Source: Pseudoclavibacter terrae (GTDB taxonomy: Bacteria > Actinomycetota > Actinomycetes > Actinomycetales > Microbacteriaceae). Taken from it: a DNA stretch of 64,000 nucleotides. The stretch lies in assembly GCF_008831075.1 (NCBI RefSeq), contig NZ_WBJX01000002.1, positions 124,001 through 188,000 on the forward strand, in the 5' to 3' direction. How positions within the stretch are numbered: position 1 is the first letter of the stretch; each line of letters opens with the position of its first letter. Position numbers and translations under genes: made by a program. The notes below the pieces were generated by a model. That model was given only the letters and a program-made list of their open reading frames with translations. It made no database searches and was not told the origin of the DNA. Positions 57,361-64,000 of this stretch are shown one piece after another.

Positions 57361-59190
57361 ATGGACCAGCGAATGAAGCAGCAGCAGCTCCAGGCCGACG
57401 AACTGGCCGCGACGGCAGGACAGGCCGGACGCCAGGCCGAGGTGGCCCCGAACGATGAGACCGTCGCCGGCCAGGCTCAACCCGGCAAGGCTCGACCCGA
57501 CCAGGAAGTGGAGAAGGCCATGCTCCTCTCGGTGCGCGACCTCTGCATCTCCTACGGCATCGGCGGACGCGCTGTCGACGCGGTGAGGAACGTCTCGTTC
57601 GAGCTGTACGCCGGCGAGGTGCTCGCGGTCGTCGGCGAGTCCGGCTCCGGCAAGAGCACGGTGGCGCACGCGCTCATCAACCTCCTCGCGCCGAACGCGA
57701 CGGTCACCTCGGGTGAGATCAAGTTCGACGGCGAGCCCATCCAGGGGTTCAGTGACGCGCAGTGGCGGGGCATCCGCGGTCGACGCATCGGCCTCGTCCC
57801 GCAGGACCCGGCCCTCTCCCTCAACCCGACGACGAAGGTCGGAGCCCAGGTCGCCGAGCCGCTCCTCATCCACGGACTCGCGAGCCGCAAGGACGCGCAC
57901 GCCGAGGCGGTGCGACTCCTCGACATGGCAGGCCTCACCGAGCCGGCGGCTCGTGCTCAGCAGTACCCGCACGAGTTCTCGGGTGGCATGAAGCAGCGCG
58001 CGCTCATCGCGACGGCGCTCGCAGGCCAGCCGGAGATGGTGATCGCCGACGAGCCGACCAGTGCCCTCGACGTGACGGTGCAGAAGCAGATCCTCGACCA
58101 CATCGACGGCCTCGTGAAGGAGCTGGGCACGGCCGTGCTGATGATCACGCACGACCTCGGCGTCGCGGCTGACCGCGCCGACCGCATCATCGTCATGCGC
58201 AAGGGTGAGATCGTCGAGACGGGCACAGCCGACGACGTCATGCTCCGGCCGCAGCACGACTACACGAAGAAGCTCCTGCGTGCCGCGCCGAGCCTGCACA
58301 GCCACGAGGCCCGCACGGTGCTCGTCACCGACAAGGCGACGGGAAAGGCGTCGAGTCGAGCGGCGGATGCGCGTGACGGGGCTCCGGACATCACCTCGCC
58401 GCTGCTGCGGGTCGAGAACCTCACCAAGGAGTTCGCACTTCCCGGCGGTCGCGGCGGCAAGCGCACGCTGACCGCCGTCGACGACATGAGCTTCGACCTG
58501 CATCGCGGTGAGACGCTCGCGGTCGTCGGGGAGTCGGGGTCCGGCAAGAGCACGACGGCGCGCCTCGTGCTTCGCCTCGAGAAGCCCACCTCCGGCCGCA
58601 TCGTCTTCGATGACCAGGACATCACGGACCTCGAGGGTGAGCGGTTGCGAGCCCTTCGCCGCAGGTTCCAGATGGTCTACCAGAGCCCGTACGCGTCGCT
58701 GAACCCGCGCTTCTCCATCCAGCAGCTCATCGCCGAACCGTTGGTGTCGTTCAAGCTGGGCGACTCGAAGTCGCGCGCCGAGCGGGTGCGGGAGCTGCTC
58801 GACCAGGTCCAGCTGCCGCAGCTGTTCCTGAACCGCGGGCCTGACGAGCTGTCGGGTGGCCAGCGCCAGCGTGTGGCGATCGCGAGGGCGCTTGCCCTCG
58901 AGCCCGAGTTCATCGTGCTCGACGAGGCCGTCTCGGCGCTCGACGTGTCGGTGCAGGCGCAGATCCTGGACCTGCTCACCGAGCTGCAGCAGGAGAACGA
59001 CCTCACCTACCTGTTCATCACGCACGACCTGGCGGTCGTCGCGCAGATCTCCGATCGTGTCGCTGTCATGAAGAACGGCGTGCTCGTCGAACTGGGCAGG
59101 ACCGGTGACATCCTCATGAAGCCGCAGGAGCCCTACACGCGAAAGCTCATCGACGCCATCCCGGGGCACGGGAGCTCGCACGCCGCGTAG
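57361..59190 (+). CDS. Fused double ATPase of a dipeptide-type ABC transporter (DppD-DppF fusion)
   Basis: A 609-residue chain containing two complete ABC ATPases. First half: GESGSGKST, SGGMKQRALIATAL and VIADEPTSALDVTVQ (DppD-like). Second half: GESGSGKST, SGGQRQRVAIARALAL, FIVLDEAVSALDVSVQ. Both halves end with the oligopeptide-transporter tails (HDYTKKLLRAAP, EPYTRKLIDAIP). About 50 hydrophilic residues precede the first ATPase (a Gln/Ala-rich leader, residues 1-55) and a short linker joins the halves. Fused DppDF ATPases serve family 5 importers; the permeases and binding protein at 46502-50238 lack their own ATPase, so this is the likely motor. ATG 57361 has GAGG about 7 bases upstream. 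Confidence 0.9.
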   Translation: MDQRMKQQQLQADELAATAGQAGRQAEVAPNDETVAGQAQPGKARPDQEVEKAMLLSVRDLCISYGIGGRAVDAVRNVSFELYAGEVLAVVGESGSGKSTVAHALINLLAPNATVTSGEIKFDGEPIQGFSDAQWRGIRGRRIGLVPQDPALSLNPTTKVGAQVAEPLLIHGLASRKDAHAEAVRLLDMAGLTEPAARAQQYPHEFSGGMKQRALIATALAGQPEMVIADEPTSALDVTVQKQILDHIDGLVKELGTAVLMITHDLGVAADRADRIIVMRKGEIVETGTADDVMLRPQHDYTKKLLRAAPSLHSHEARTVLVTDKATGKASSRAADARDGAPDITSPLLRVENLTKEFALPGGRGGKRTLTAVDDMSFDLHRGETLAVVGESGSGKSTTARLVLRLEKPTSGRIVFDDQDITDLEGERLRALRRRFQMVYQSPYASLNPRFSIQQLIAEPLVSFKLGDSKSRAERVRELLDQVQLPQLFLNRGPDELSGGQRQRVAIARALALEPEFIVLDEAVSALDVSVQAQILDLLTELQQENDLTYLFITHDLAVVAQISDRVAVMKNGVLVELGRTGDILMKPQEPYTRKLIDAIPGHGSSHAA

Positions 59191-59201
59191 GCTCGGCGCC
59201 T

Positions 59202-59618
59202 ATGGGTGACGGAGGCAATGCGGGTGAGGCAGCTGGCGGGGGCGTCGATGGGGGCGGAGCCGGCACCGCGGGTGGGCCCGACGATGGGTCCGCCGGCGAA
59301 GAGCACGTCGACGACGAGCGCTGGCTCGTGGTCAATGGCCGGCGCTGGCGGCGTACCGATCCGAGTCTTCCTGCAGGCATGGTCGAACGGCTGAAATCGC
59401 ATCTCGGCCGCGGGCGATCGGGCGTGGGCACCGCGAAGCGCCGGGGTGACGACTCCGCCGTGGCGGCGTCGCGCAAGCGCGTCGGCCTCGCGAAGCACGG
59501 GCTGGGCGAGCGCGGTCCGCGCTGGTGGGAGGAGTCGGAGGCGGCTCGACTCGAGCGGGCCCGCCAGGCACTTGAGGAGCTCGACGGGCTCGACGGGGCG
59601 GCCCCGGAGGGCGCCTGA
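59202..59618 (+). CDS. Small conserved actinobacterial protein of unknown function
   Basis: A 138-residue protein. The first 40 residues are a Gly/Asp/Glu-rich low-complexity stretch, then the conserved WLVVNGRRWRRTDPSLPAGMVERLKSHLGRGRSGV region (core VVNGRRWRRTDPSLP), and a second WWEESEAARLERARQALEEL helix. This arrangement occurs widely in actinobacteria, sometimes mislabelled as a Tol biopolymer transporter. Its role is unknown; the basic and acidic helices suggest a nucleic-acid- or ribosome-associated protein, but that is a guess. It follows the ABC ATPase stop after 11 bases. Confidence 0.7.
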   Translation: MGDGGNAGEAAGGGVDGGGAGTAGGPDDGSAGEEHVDDERWLVVNGRRWRRTDPSLPAGMVERLKSHLGRGRSGVGTAKRRGDDSAVAASRKRVGLAKHGLGERGPRWWEESEAARLERARQALEELDGLDGAAPEGA

Positions 59619-59659
59619 CGCCGTCGAGCACGGCGAGTCGCTGTGGCACACGATCGACC

Positions 59660-59705
59660 ACCAGTGTTTACACCCAGGAAACTGTGTTCACTGAATACTT
59701 GGTCC
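59660..59705 (+). promoter_or_regulatory. Candidate operator and promoter of the amine-oxidation operon
   Basis: CAGTGTTTACA (59662-59672) and TGTGTTCACTG (59684-59694) form an imperfect inverted repeat (8 of 11 matching positions in the arms) around CCCAGGAAAC. It contains a perfect GTGT..ACAC core. It lies just before the cupin start at 59706, which has no clear ribosome site (CTTGGTCC), so the transcript may be leaderless with AATACT/TACTTG near 59694-59701 as -10. The site probably belongs to the regulator of the amine operon, which is not in the window. Confidence 0.4.
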
Positions 59706-60107
59706 ATGAGCACAGAATTCATGAGCACCGATGCAGTGGCCACCGCCGTTCCGCCGTTCCGCGTGACCCCCGACTTCTGGGCGCAGCTGCCGAGGATGCC
59801 GCTCGACCAGTATCCGGGCACCGAGGGCTACATCGCGGACGTGTACTCGAACCCGGACGGATCGGCCATGTCGGCCGGCTACTTCGCCCTGACGCACACG
59901 GATGCCCCGCTCGACTACTTCTACGACTACGACGAGATGAAGGTCGTCATCTCCGGCACGTTCCGCCTCGAGAACGTCGACACCGGGCAGGTGTCGTACG
60001 CGGGCCCGATGGATGCCATCTTCTTCCCGAAGGGGTCGCGCATCCTCTTCAGCACCGAGGATGCGGCGCTCGCGTTCTACGTCGGCCACCGCTCCGTCGC
60101 ACCCTGA
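59706..60107 (+). CDS. EutQ-like cupin domain protein
   Basis: A 133-residue single-domain cupin. It has YFALTHTDAPLDYFYDYDEMKVVISGTFRLENVDTG (core YDYDEMKVVISG) and YAGPMDAIFFPKGSRILFSTEDAALAFYVGHR, matching the ethanolamine-utilisation EutQ-type pattern (DE-K-V--G and PGD-----G positions). The metal-binding His residues of typical cupins are partly missing, so it may bind an amine or small acid without metal, or act as acetate-kinase-like EutQ does; not known. ATG 59706. It is followed after 5 bases by the dmmA-like gene and so is the first gene of the operon. Confidence 0.78.
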   Translation: MSTEFMSTDAVATAVPPFRVTPDFWAQLPRMPLDQYPGTEGYIADVYSNPDGSAMSAGYFALTHTDAPLDYFYDYDEMKVVISGTFRLENVDTGQVSYAGPMDAIFFPKGSRILFSTEDAALAFYVGHRSVAP

Positions 60108-60112
60108 CCGCC

Positions 60113-60850
60113 ATGGCGACGTCCTCCATGCAACCGGCCGGGGTTGGACCGGGCGTGAGCGCAACCGCCACCAGTTCGGCTCGGTGGCGGCGGCTGCTCG
60201 AAGCGGGTGGCCGTGCGGCGACCGACTCATGGTCGGGGTCGGTCGCGCCCGCGCGCACCATGACGTTCCTCGTCGGTGCGGCATCCACCGCGTCCATCGG
60301 TGGCGTGCCCGATGACACGGCGTCGAGCGGGGTCGCGCGTGGCGCCGCAGTGTCCAGAAGCGCGGAGCCCACCGGCGATGGCCAGCCAGGGCCAGGCGAA
60401 GGGGCTCTGGTCGCGCTCGACGACGCGACCTCGACCGCGTCGCGAGCCCGGATCCTCGAGGCGCTCCGGGTCGCGCGCACGGGGTGGCGGTTCCGGGTCG
60501 TCGGCGACGAGCTCGCGCTCGGCCCGCTTCGGGCGGTCCTGCACGACGCCGGCGTGCTCGATGAGGAGATCCAGTTCGTGCTCACGGCCCCGGAGCCAGG
60601 CGTCGCCGAGGTGCCCGTGCACTGTGGGCACTGCCAGGCGAAGACGAGTGCGCCGACAGGCGGAAGCGTGCCGTGCTCGGGATGCGGTCTGCACCTCACC
60701 GTGTACCCCCACTTCTCCCGCCGCCAGGGCGCCTACCTCGGGTACTTCGCTGACGCCGAGCTGACCGAGCCCGACGTGGACTCCGCTGCCGGCATCCGCG
60801 CGAGAATCGTGGCCGCAGAGCGCCGCCAGAGCGAACCGGTGCTCGCGTGA
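60113..60850 (+). CDS. Dimethylamine monooxygenase subunit DmmA family protein
   Basis: A 245-residue protein. The N-terminal half is low complexity (Ala/Ser/Gly/Thr). The C-terminal half holds a GDELALGPLRAVLHDAGVLDEEI segment and a zinc ribbon: VHCGHCQAK, then PCSGCGLHLTVYPHFSRRQGAYLGYF. This is the pattern of the DmmA subunit of bacterial dimethylamine monooxygenase. It is coupled to the cupin (5-base gap) and to the reductase (GTGA overlap), giving the expected subunit order. Start at 60113 is supported by position only, as there is no strong ribosome site. Confidence 0.82.
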   Translation: MATSSMQPAGVGPGVSATATSSARWRRLLEAGGRAATDSWSGSVAPARTMTFLVGAASTASIGGVPDDTASSGVARGAAVSRSAEPTGDGQPGPGEGALVALDDATSTASRARILEALRVARTGWRFRVVGDELALGPLRAVLHDAGVLDEEIQFVLTAPEPGVAEVPVHCGHCQAKTSAPTGGSVPCSGCGLHLTVYPHFSRRQGAYLGYFADAELTEPDVDSAAGIRARIVAAERRQSEPVLA

Positions 60851-61887
60851 GCGGCGCTCCCGCGGCCAGCGCCGCGACGACTCGCCCGCCCGCTGCCGAC
60901 GCGCGTGTGGGCGGCGCGGCGCTCGACCTCATCGTCTCCGAGATCGCGGAGCTCAGCCGGGGCGTCCGCTCCTTCACGCTTCGCGACCCGCTTGGCCGTT
61001 CACTTCCGTCGTTCGCGCCGGGAAGCAGCATCGCGGTGCAGCTCGGCGGCGGCGGCCGCAACTCGTACTCGCTGACCGGCAGCGGGCGACGCCCAGACCA
61101 CTACTCGATCTCGGTGCGCCTCGACGACGCAGGCCGAGGCGGCTCGCGGTGGATGCACGGCCTCAGCGTCGGCGACGAGGTGGCGGTGAGCGCGCCGTCC
61201 AGCGCGTTCCCGCCTGTGCTCTCGGCGCGCCACCATCTGCTGATCGCGGGCGGCATCGGGGTCACCCCGATCCTCTCGCACGCCAGGGCCGCGGCCGAGT
61301 GGGGGCGCTCCTTCGACGTCGTGTACGCCTACGGCGAGGGCGGGGGAGCGCACCGGGACGAGCTGGAGCGCCTGAGCGGGGGCCGGATGACTGTCTGCGG
61401 GAGCCGCGCCGCCCTGCAGGCCCACCTCGCGTCGGCCCTGCTCGACCAGCCGCTCGGCGCACACCTCTACGTCTGCGGTCCGGTCGCCATGATCGGCGCG
61501 GTGCAGGCAGCCGCTCGCGCGGCCGGCTGGCCCGAGTCGCGCATCCACGCCGAGGCGTTCACCCCGCCCACCCTCGACCCGGGCGAGCCCTTCGAGGCGC
61601 GGCTCCTCGGCCTCGGCCGGACCATCCGAGTCGACTCGGGCGTCACCCTGCTCGACGCGCTGCTCGCCGAGAACGTGCCGGTGCCCAACCTCTGCCGGCA
61701 GGGCGTGTGCGGCGAATGCCGCGTCGCCGTCCGAGCACCGTCCGGTTCGCGCCGTGCAGACGCGCGCGGCCCCGCGGGGATCGACCACCGCGACAGCTTC
61801 CTCACCGATGAGGAGAAGGACCGCGGCGACTGCCTCATGCCGTGCGTCTCCCGCCCGAGAGGCGAGACCCTGGAGCTCGAACTGTGA
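60847..61887 (+). CDS. PDR/VanB-type reductase subunit with 2Fe-2S cluster (DmmB-like)
   Basis: A 346-residue electron-transfer protein. Flavin segment GGGRNSYSLTGSGRRPD (YSL motif), NAD-binding GGIGVTPILSHARAAAEW, and a C-terminal plant-type ferredoxin domain with CRQGVCGECRVAV and a later DCLMPC Cys. It passes electrons from NAD(P)H through flavin and a 2Fe-2S centre to the oxygenase, here the heme-dependent subunit. Start GTG 60847 overlaps the dmmA stop (GTGA). The first 30 residues are Ala-rich. Pairs with dmmA and the DUF3445 gene as in known dimethylamine monooxygenase operons. Confidence 0.85.
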   Translation: MSGAPAASAATTRPPAADARVGGAALDLIVSEIAELSRGVRSFTLRDPLGRSLPSFAPGSSIAVQLGGGGRNSYSLTGSGRRPDHYSISVRLDDAGRGGSRWMHGLSVGDEVAVSAPSSAFPPVLSARHHLLIAGGIGVTPILSHARAAAEWGRSFDVVYAYGEGGGAHRDELERLSGGRMTVCGSRAALQAHLASALLDQPLGAHLYVCGPVAMIGAVQAAARAAGWPESRIHAEAFTPPTLDPGEPFEARLLGLGRTIRVDSGVTLLDALLAENVPVPNLCRQGVCGECRVAVRAPSGSRRADARGPAGIDHRDSFLTDEEKDRGDCLMPCVSRPRGETLELEL

Positions 61888-62915
61888 CCGCACCCGCCAC
61901 CGGCAAGGCCGACCATTCCGTCGCCGTCGCCGGCTTCCCGTTCCCCTTCCCGAAAGAGACGTACCGCTACAGCACCAACGTGGAGCCGGCCTCGGTACCA
62001 CGGCCGACGGCGGCAGGTTCCTGGGGCGAGCATCCGGTCGACATCGACCACGCCTATCGCGATGAGCTCGCCGAGCGGGCCCGCATCCTGAGCGCCGACC
62101 CCTCGAGACTGCAGTGCCTGCCGCACATGGTGCCGGCCGCGTGGGACGCGATGTTCGTGCTCATGGAGCAGCTCGCCGACGCGTACCCGCAGCACATGAG
62201 CCTCACCAGGGAGGGCGGCGGCTGGCACTGGCACAACGGTCTCCTCGGCATCGACCGGTGCTTCGCGGTCGGCGAGACCTCGTCGATGCCGGAGGGACCC
62301 CTCGGGTTCATCGGCCAGCAGCTGCAGGAGGATATCGTGCTGCTCGAGCAGCGTGACGGCGAGCTGTGGGCCGACGCCGGCCTCGTGACGTTCGCCGCGG
62401 ACTGGTCGTTCGGCTTCGACGTCGGGATGTCGTTCCTCGAGATCCACGGGCCCGTGCCGCGGGTGCACGACGAGGGGGTCATCCCGCGGGCGCAGGCCTT
62501 CCTCATGCGGCTCGAGCCCGGGCAGAGCTACCGGCGCACCAACTGGACGCTCACCGTCGACGGCAAGCTGGACACGTCGACGGAGACGTACCCCGAGTGG
62601 GGGCCAGACCGGACCACGCTTGTGGACGGCCCGCTCGCCGCGGTCGGCGACAGGCTGCACCTGCGGACCGAGGTGCAGCACCTCATCCGCCTCCCCGAGT
62701 CGAACGCCATCATGTTCCTGATCCGCAGCTACCTGCTGCCGTTCGCGGCCCTGGCGACCGTGCCAGAGTGGGCGGCGAGAACGGCGGAGGTGCTCGAGGA
62801 GCTGCCAGCCGACATGGCCGAGTACAAGGGCGTGACGCGCACCCGCGAGGCGGGTATCAGGTGGTTGCGCGAGTACGGGGGAGTCTGCGAGGGGAGCGCT
62901 GCAGGGGCGGCGTGA
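61884..62915 (+). CDS. Heme-dependent oxidative N-demethylase family protein (DUF3445; DmmC-like)
   Basis: A 343-residue protein of the DUF3445 / heme-dependent oxidative N-demethylase family. Diagnostic parts: KETYRYSTNVEPAS, CLPHMVPAAWDAMFVLMEQLADAYPQHMSL, GWHWHNGLLG, FGFDVGMSFLEIHGPVPRVHDE, PGQSYRRTNWTLTVDGKLDTS (core YRRTNWT) and QHLIRLPESNAIMFLIRSYLLP (core RLPESNAIMFLIRSY). It is the heme-binding catalytic subunit that oxidises a methyl group of a secondary amine. GTG 61884 overlaps the reductase stop. The substrate may be dimethylamine or another secondary amine. Confidence 0.87.
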   Translation: MTAPATGKADHSVAVAGFPFPFPKETYRYSTNVEPASVPRPTAAGSWGEHPVDIDHAYRDELAERARILSADPSRLQCLPHMVPAAWDAMFVLMEQLADAYPQHMSLTREGGGWHWHNGLLGIDRCFAVGETSSMPEGPLGFIGQQLQEDIVLLEQRDGELWADAGLVTFAADWSFGFDVGMSFLEIHGPVPRVHDEGVIPRAQAFLMRLEPGQSYRRTNWTLTVDGKLDTSTETYPEWGPDRTTLVDGPLAAVGDRLHLRTEVQHLIRLPESNAIMFLIRSYLLPFAALATVPEWAARTAEVLEELPADMAEYKGVTRTREAGIRWLREYGGVCEGSAAGAA

Positions 62916-62971
62916 TGCTGGTGCTGTCGCCGCGGGTCGGGGCGCTTCCGTTCCTGTGTAGCCTGGCCGAC

Positions 62972-63265
62972 ATGGCTGATGCAGCGCAGGTCCCGAGCGA
63001 GCGGGAGCAGGGGGTTGGACGTGAGCGCGCTCCCGGGCACGACGCTGAGGGCGATTTCGAGTACAGGCCAGAGGACTCGGCTGTGGACTCAGCCGCCCCG
63101 ACCCCTGCGGGGCCGCTCGAGCTGACGCAGCAGGAGCGGGCTGAGGCCACGCTGCGCTCGATCATGTCCGGCGGCAACCTCACCGCCGAGACGATGAGGC
63201 TCTCGAACGACTTCACCGACCGGCACGTGTCGCGCCTGAAGTCGTTCTTCCGCCGCGGGAAGTAG
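62972..63265 (+). CDS. Small hypothetical protein
   Basis: A 97-residue soluble protein rich in Glu, Asp, Arg and Ala (ADAAQVPSEREQG, then EGDFEYRPEDSAVDS), ending in a helical ATLRSIMSGGNLTAETMRLSNDFTDRHVSRLKSFFRRGK stretch (core LTAETMRLSNDF). ATG 62972 lies seven bases after TAGCCT (62959-62964), a plausible leaderless start. A longer reading frame starting at ATG 62915, overlapping the previous stop, is also possible and would add 19 residues (LVLSPRVGALPFLCSLAD). Not recognised; a role with the demethylase is only positional. Confidence 0.55.
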   Translation: MADAAQVPSEREQGVGRERAPGHDAEGDFEYRPEDSAVDSAAPTPAGPLELTQQERAEATLRSIMSGGNLTAETMRLSNDFTDRHVSRLKSFFRRGK

Positions 63266-63332
63266 ACGGCGTCTCGAGCCCCGGCGCTGCCCGCACGCAC
63301 CACTCGGTGCCTCGCGCAGCGCCGGCGCGCCC

Positions 63333-64000
63333 TCACACGAGCAGGTAGACGGCGCCGGCGATCGTGAGCACCAGCACGATCCGGTCGAAGAGTTGCTGGC
63401 TCAGCCGCGGGGCGAGCCAGCGCCCCAGGAATGCGCCGCCGATGAGGAGCGGAACGAGCAGCAGATCCAGCACCAGCGTGCTCGGCGTGATGAGGCCAAG
63501 CCCGATCGAGAACGGCAGCTTGGCGATGTTGACGATCGTGAAGAACCAGGCTGCCGTTCCGAGGAACGCCTTGACGGGGAACTTGGCGGCGAGGAAGTAC
63601 ATCGCCATCACGGGACCACCGGCGTTGGCGACCATCGTCGTGAACCCGCCGAGCGATCCGTAGCCGACGCGTGCGATCTTGGCGGCGCGGTCGCTTGGCG
63701 TCTCCGGGGTGCGGTACCGGCGCCACACGGTGATGGCGACGAGGATGAGCAGGATGATGCCGATGACGCGGCGCACCCAGTTGTCGTCGGCGAAGGCGAG
63801 GAAGGCGGCGCCCGCGAGCAGACCGACCGCGACGGCGGGGATGAGCTTGACGAGCGTCGACCAGTCGGCGTGCCGCCGGTAGGTCCACAGCGCGAACATG
63901 TCGCCGACGATGAGCAGCACCAGCAGGGCCCCGGTCGACTGCTTGGCCGGGAGCACGGCCGCGAAGGTCGCGACCGACAGGGTTGTGACGCCGGGCAGCG
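63333..64000 (-). CDS. TauE/SafE family permease, N-terminus beyond the window (partial)
   Basis: Runs off the right edge; 222 residues are visible. Hydrophobic segments and the second family repeat GSLGGFTTMVANAGGPVMAMYFLAAKFP (core VANAGGPVMAMYF) identify a TauE/SafE permease different from the one at 50309. The first visible part reads LPGVTTLSVATFAAVLPAKQSTGALLVL, of which AAVLPAKQSTG resembles the end of the first repeat. The first internal ATG-like start at 63956 is not the real one because the family's first repeat begins earlier. It is transcribed leftwards, towards the small hypothetical gene. Confidence 0.83.
   Translation of the reverse strand, partial: LPGVTTLSVATFAAVLPAKQSTGALLVLLIVGDMFALWTYRRHADWSTLVKLIPAVAVGLLAGAAFLAFADDNWVRRVIGIILLILVAITVWRRYRTPETPSDRAAKIARVGYGSLGGFTTMVANAGGPVMAMYFLAAKFPVKAFLGTAAWFFTIVNIAKLPFSIGLGLITPSTLVLDLLLVPLLIGGAFLGRWLAPRLSQQLFDRIVLVLTIAGAVYLLV

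Noticed and set aside
56680-59181. 833-codon antisense frame opposite gudD and the ABC ATPase
   Set aside because: Both genes on the other strand have clear family motifs. The antisense translation is Asp/Glu/Arg/Leu noise with no domain.
1-64000. Frequent GGATGC/GCATCC hexamers in Asp-Ala and Ala-Ser contexts
   Set aside because: The word recurs all along both strands, but a rough count by eye is near what base composition predicts, so I make no claim of a strand-signal or methylation motif. A proper Markov-model count would be needed.
1-64000. rRNA, tRNA, insertion sequences, integrases and prophage genes
   Set aside because: Looked for by eye in intergenic stretches and among proteins; none found. 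Small RNA genes could still be missed without computation.

Overview
This is a GC-rich, gene-dense chromosomal segment of an actinomycete (Actinomycetota, plausibly Micrococcales/Microbacteriaceae). I infer this from the GC-rich third codon positions, frequent GTG starts, many 4-base ATGA/GTGA overlaps, TANNNT -10 boxes placed 6-7 bases before apparently leaderless start codons, and actinobacterial families such as a cell-wall-binding repeat 2 surface protein and a short protein with the VVNGRRWRRTDPSLP signature. I saw no rRNA, tRNA, CRISPR array, insertion sequence or prophage. The window looks like ordinary chromosome rich in catabolic islands.

Region 1 (1-8.6 kb): an ABC ATPase tail, a flavin amine oxidase with a DUF2809 gene, an antibiotic-type ABC-F ATPase behind a leaderless leader peptide MFLLLFS and a complex leader RNA, two membrane proteins, an alpha/beta hydrolase and a secreted cell-wall-binding-repeat protein. 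Region 2 (8.6-16.9 kb): a CitA/CitB-type two-component system divergent from tctC-tctB-tctA (tripartite tricarboxylate transporter), then a LysR regulator divergent from a fumarate-reductase-like flavoprotein. Region 3 (17-25.6 kb): an apparently undescribed catabolic island. A GntR/FCD regulator faces an NTF2-like/flavin-reductase fusion plus a BCCT carrier. On the regulator's strand run two DUF1185 paralogs, an alpha/beta hydrolase, an aldehyde dehydrogenase, a 4-oxalocrotonate-type tautomerase and a luciferase-like monooxygenase. Reductase, monooxygenase, hydrolase, dehydrogenase and tautomerase together suggest oxidative breakdown of a small, perhaps ring-containing, compound.

Region 4 (25.7-34.6 kb): small membrane protein, DUF1295 protein, acyl-CoA ligase, DoxX, pentapeptide-repeat protein, hemerythrin-like protein, and a heterodimeric ABC exporter whose two nucleotide-binding domains are reciprocally degenerate. 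Region 5 (34.7-42.2 kb): a tightly overlapped WcbI - glycosyltransferase - GT2 operon, a TIGR01777 epimerase divergent from a TetR gene with a perfect palindrome over its start codon, a DUF4166 gene and a divergent glucose-6-phosphate dehydrogenase; aquaporin Z follows.

Region 6 (43.3-59.2 kb): a D-glucarate (aldarate) island. Glucarate dehydratase, 5-dehydro-4-deoxyglucarate dehydratase and alpha-ketoglutarate semialdehyde dehydrogenase form a complete route from glucarate to 2-oxoglutarate. They are accompanied by a second glucarate-dehydratase-like enzyme, two D-2-hydroxyacid dehydrogenases, a LysR regulator, a dipeptide-type ABC importer (binding protein, two permeases, distant fused double ATPase) and a TauE/SafE permease. 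The two genes for the first and last steps share a nearly identical 19-base element about 100 bases upstream of their starts. Region 7 (59.2-64 kb): a EutQ-like cupin overlapping or abutting dmmA-like, PDR/VanB-type reductase and DUF3445 heme N-demethylase genes, i.e. a secondary-amine (dimethylamine-like) oxidation operon, then a small unknown gene and a truncated TauE/SafE gene at the window edge.
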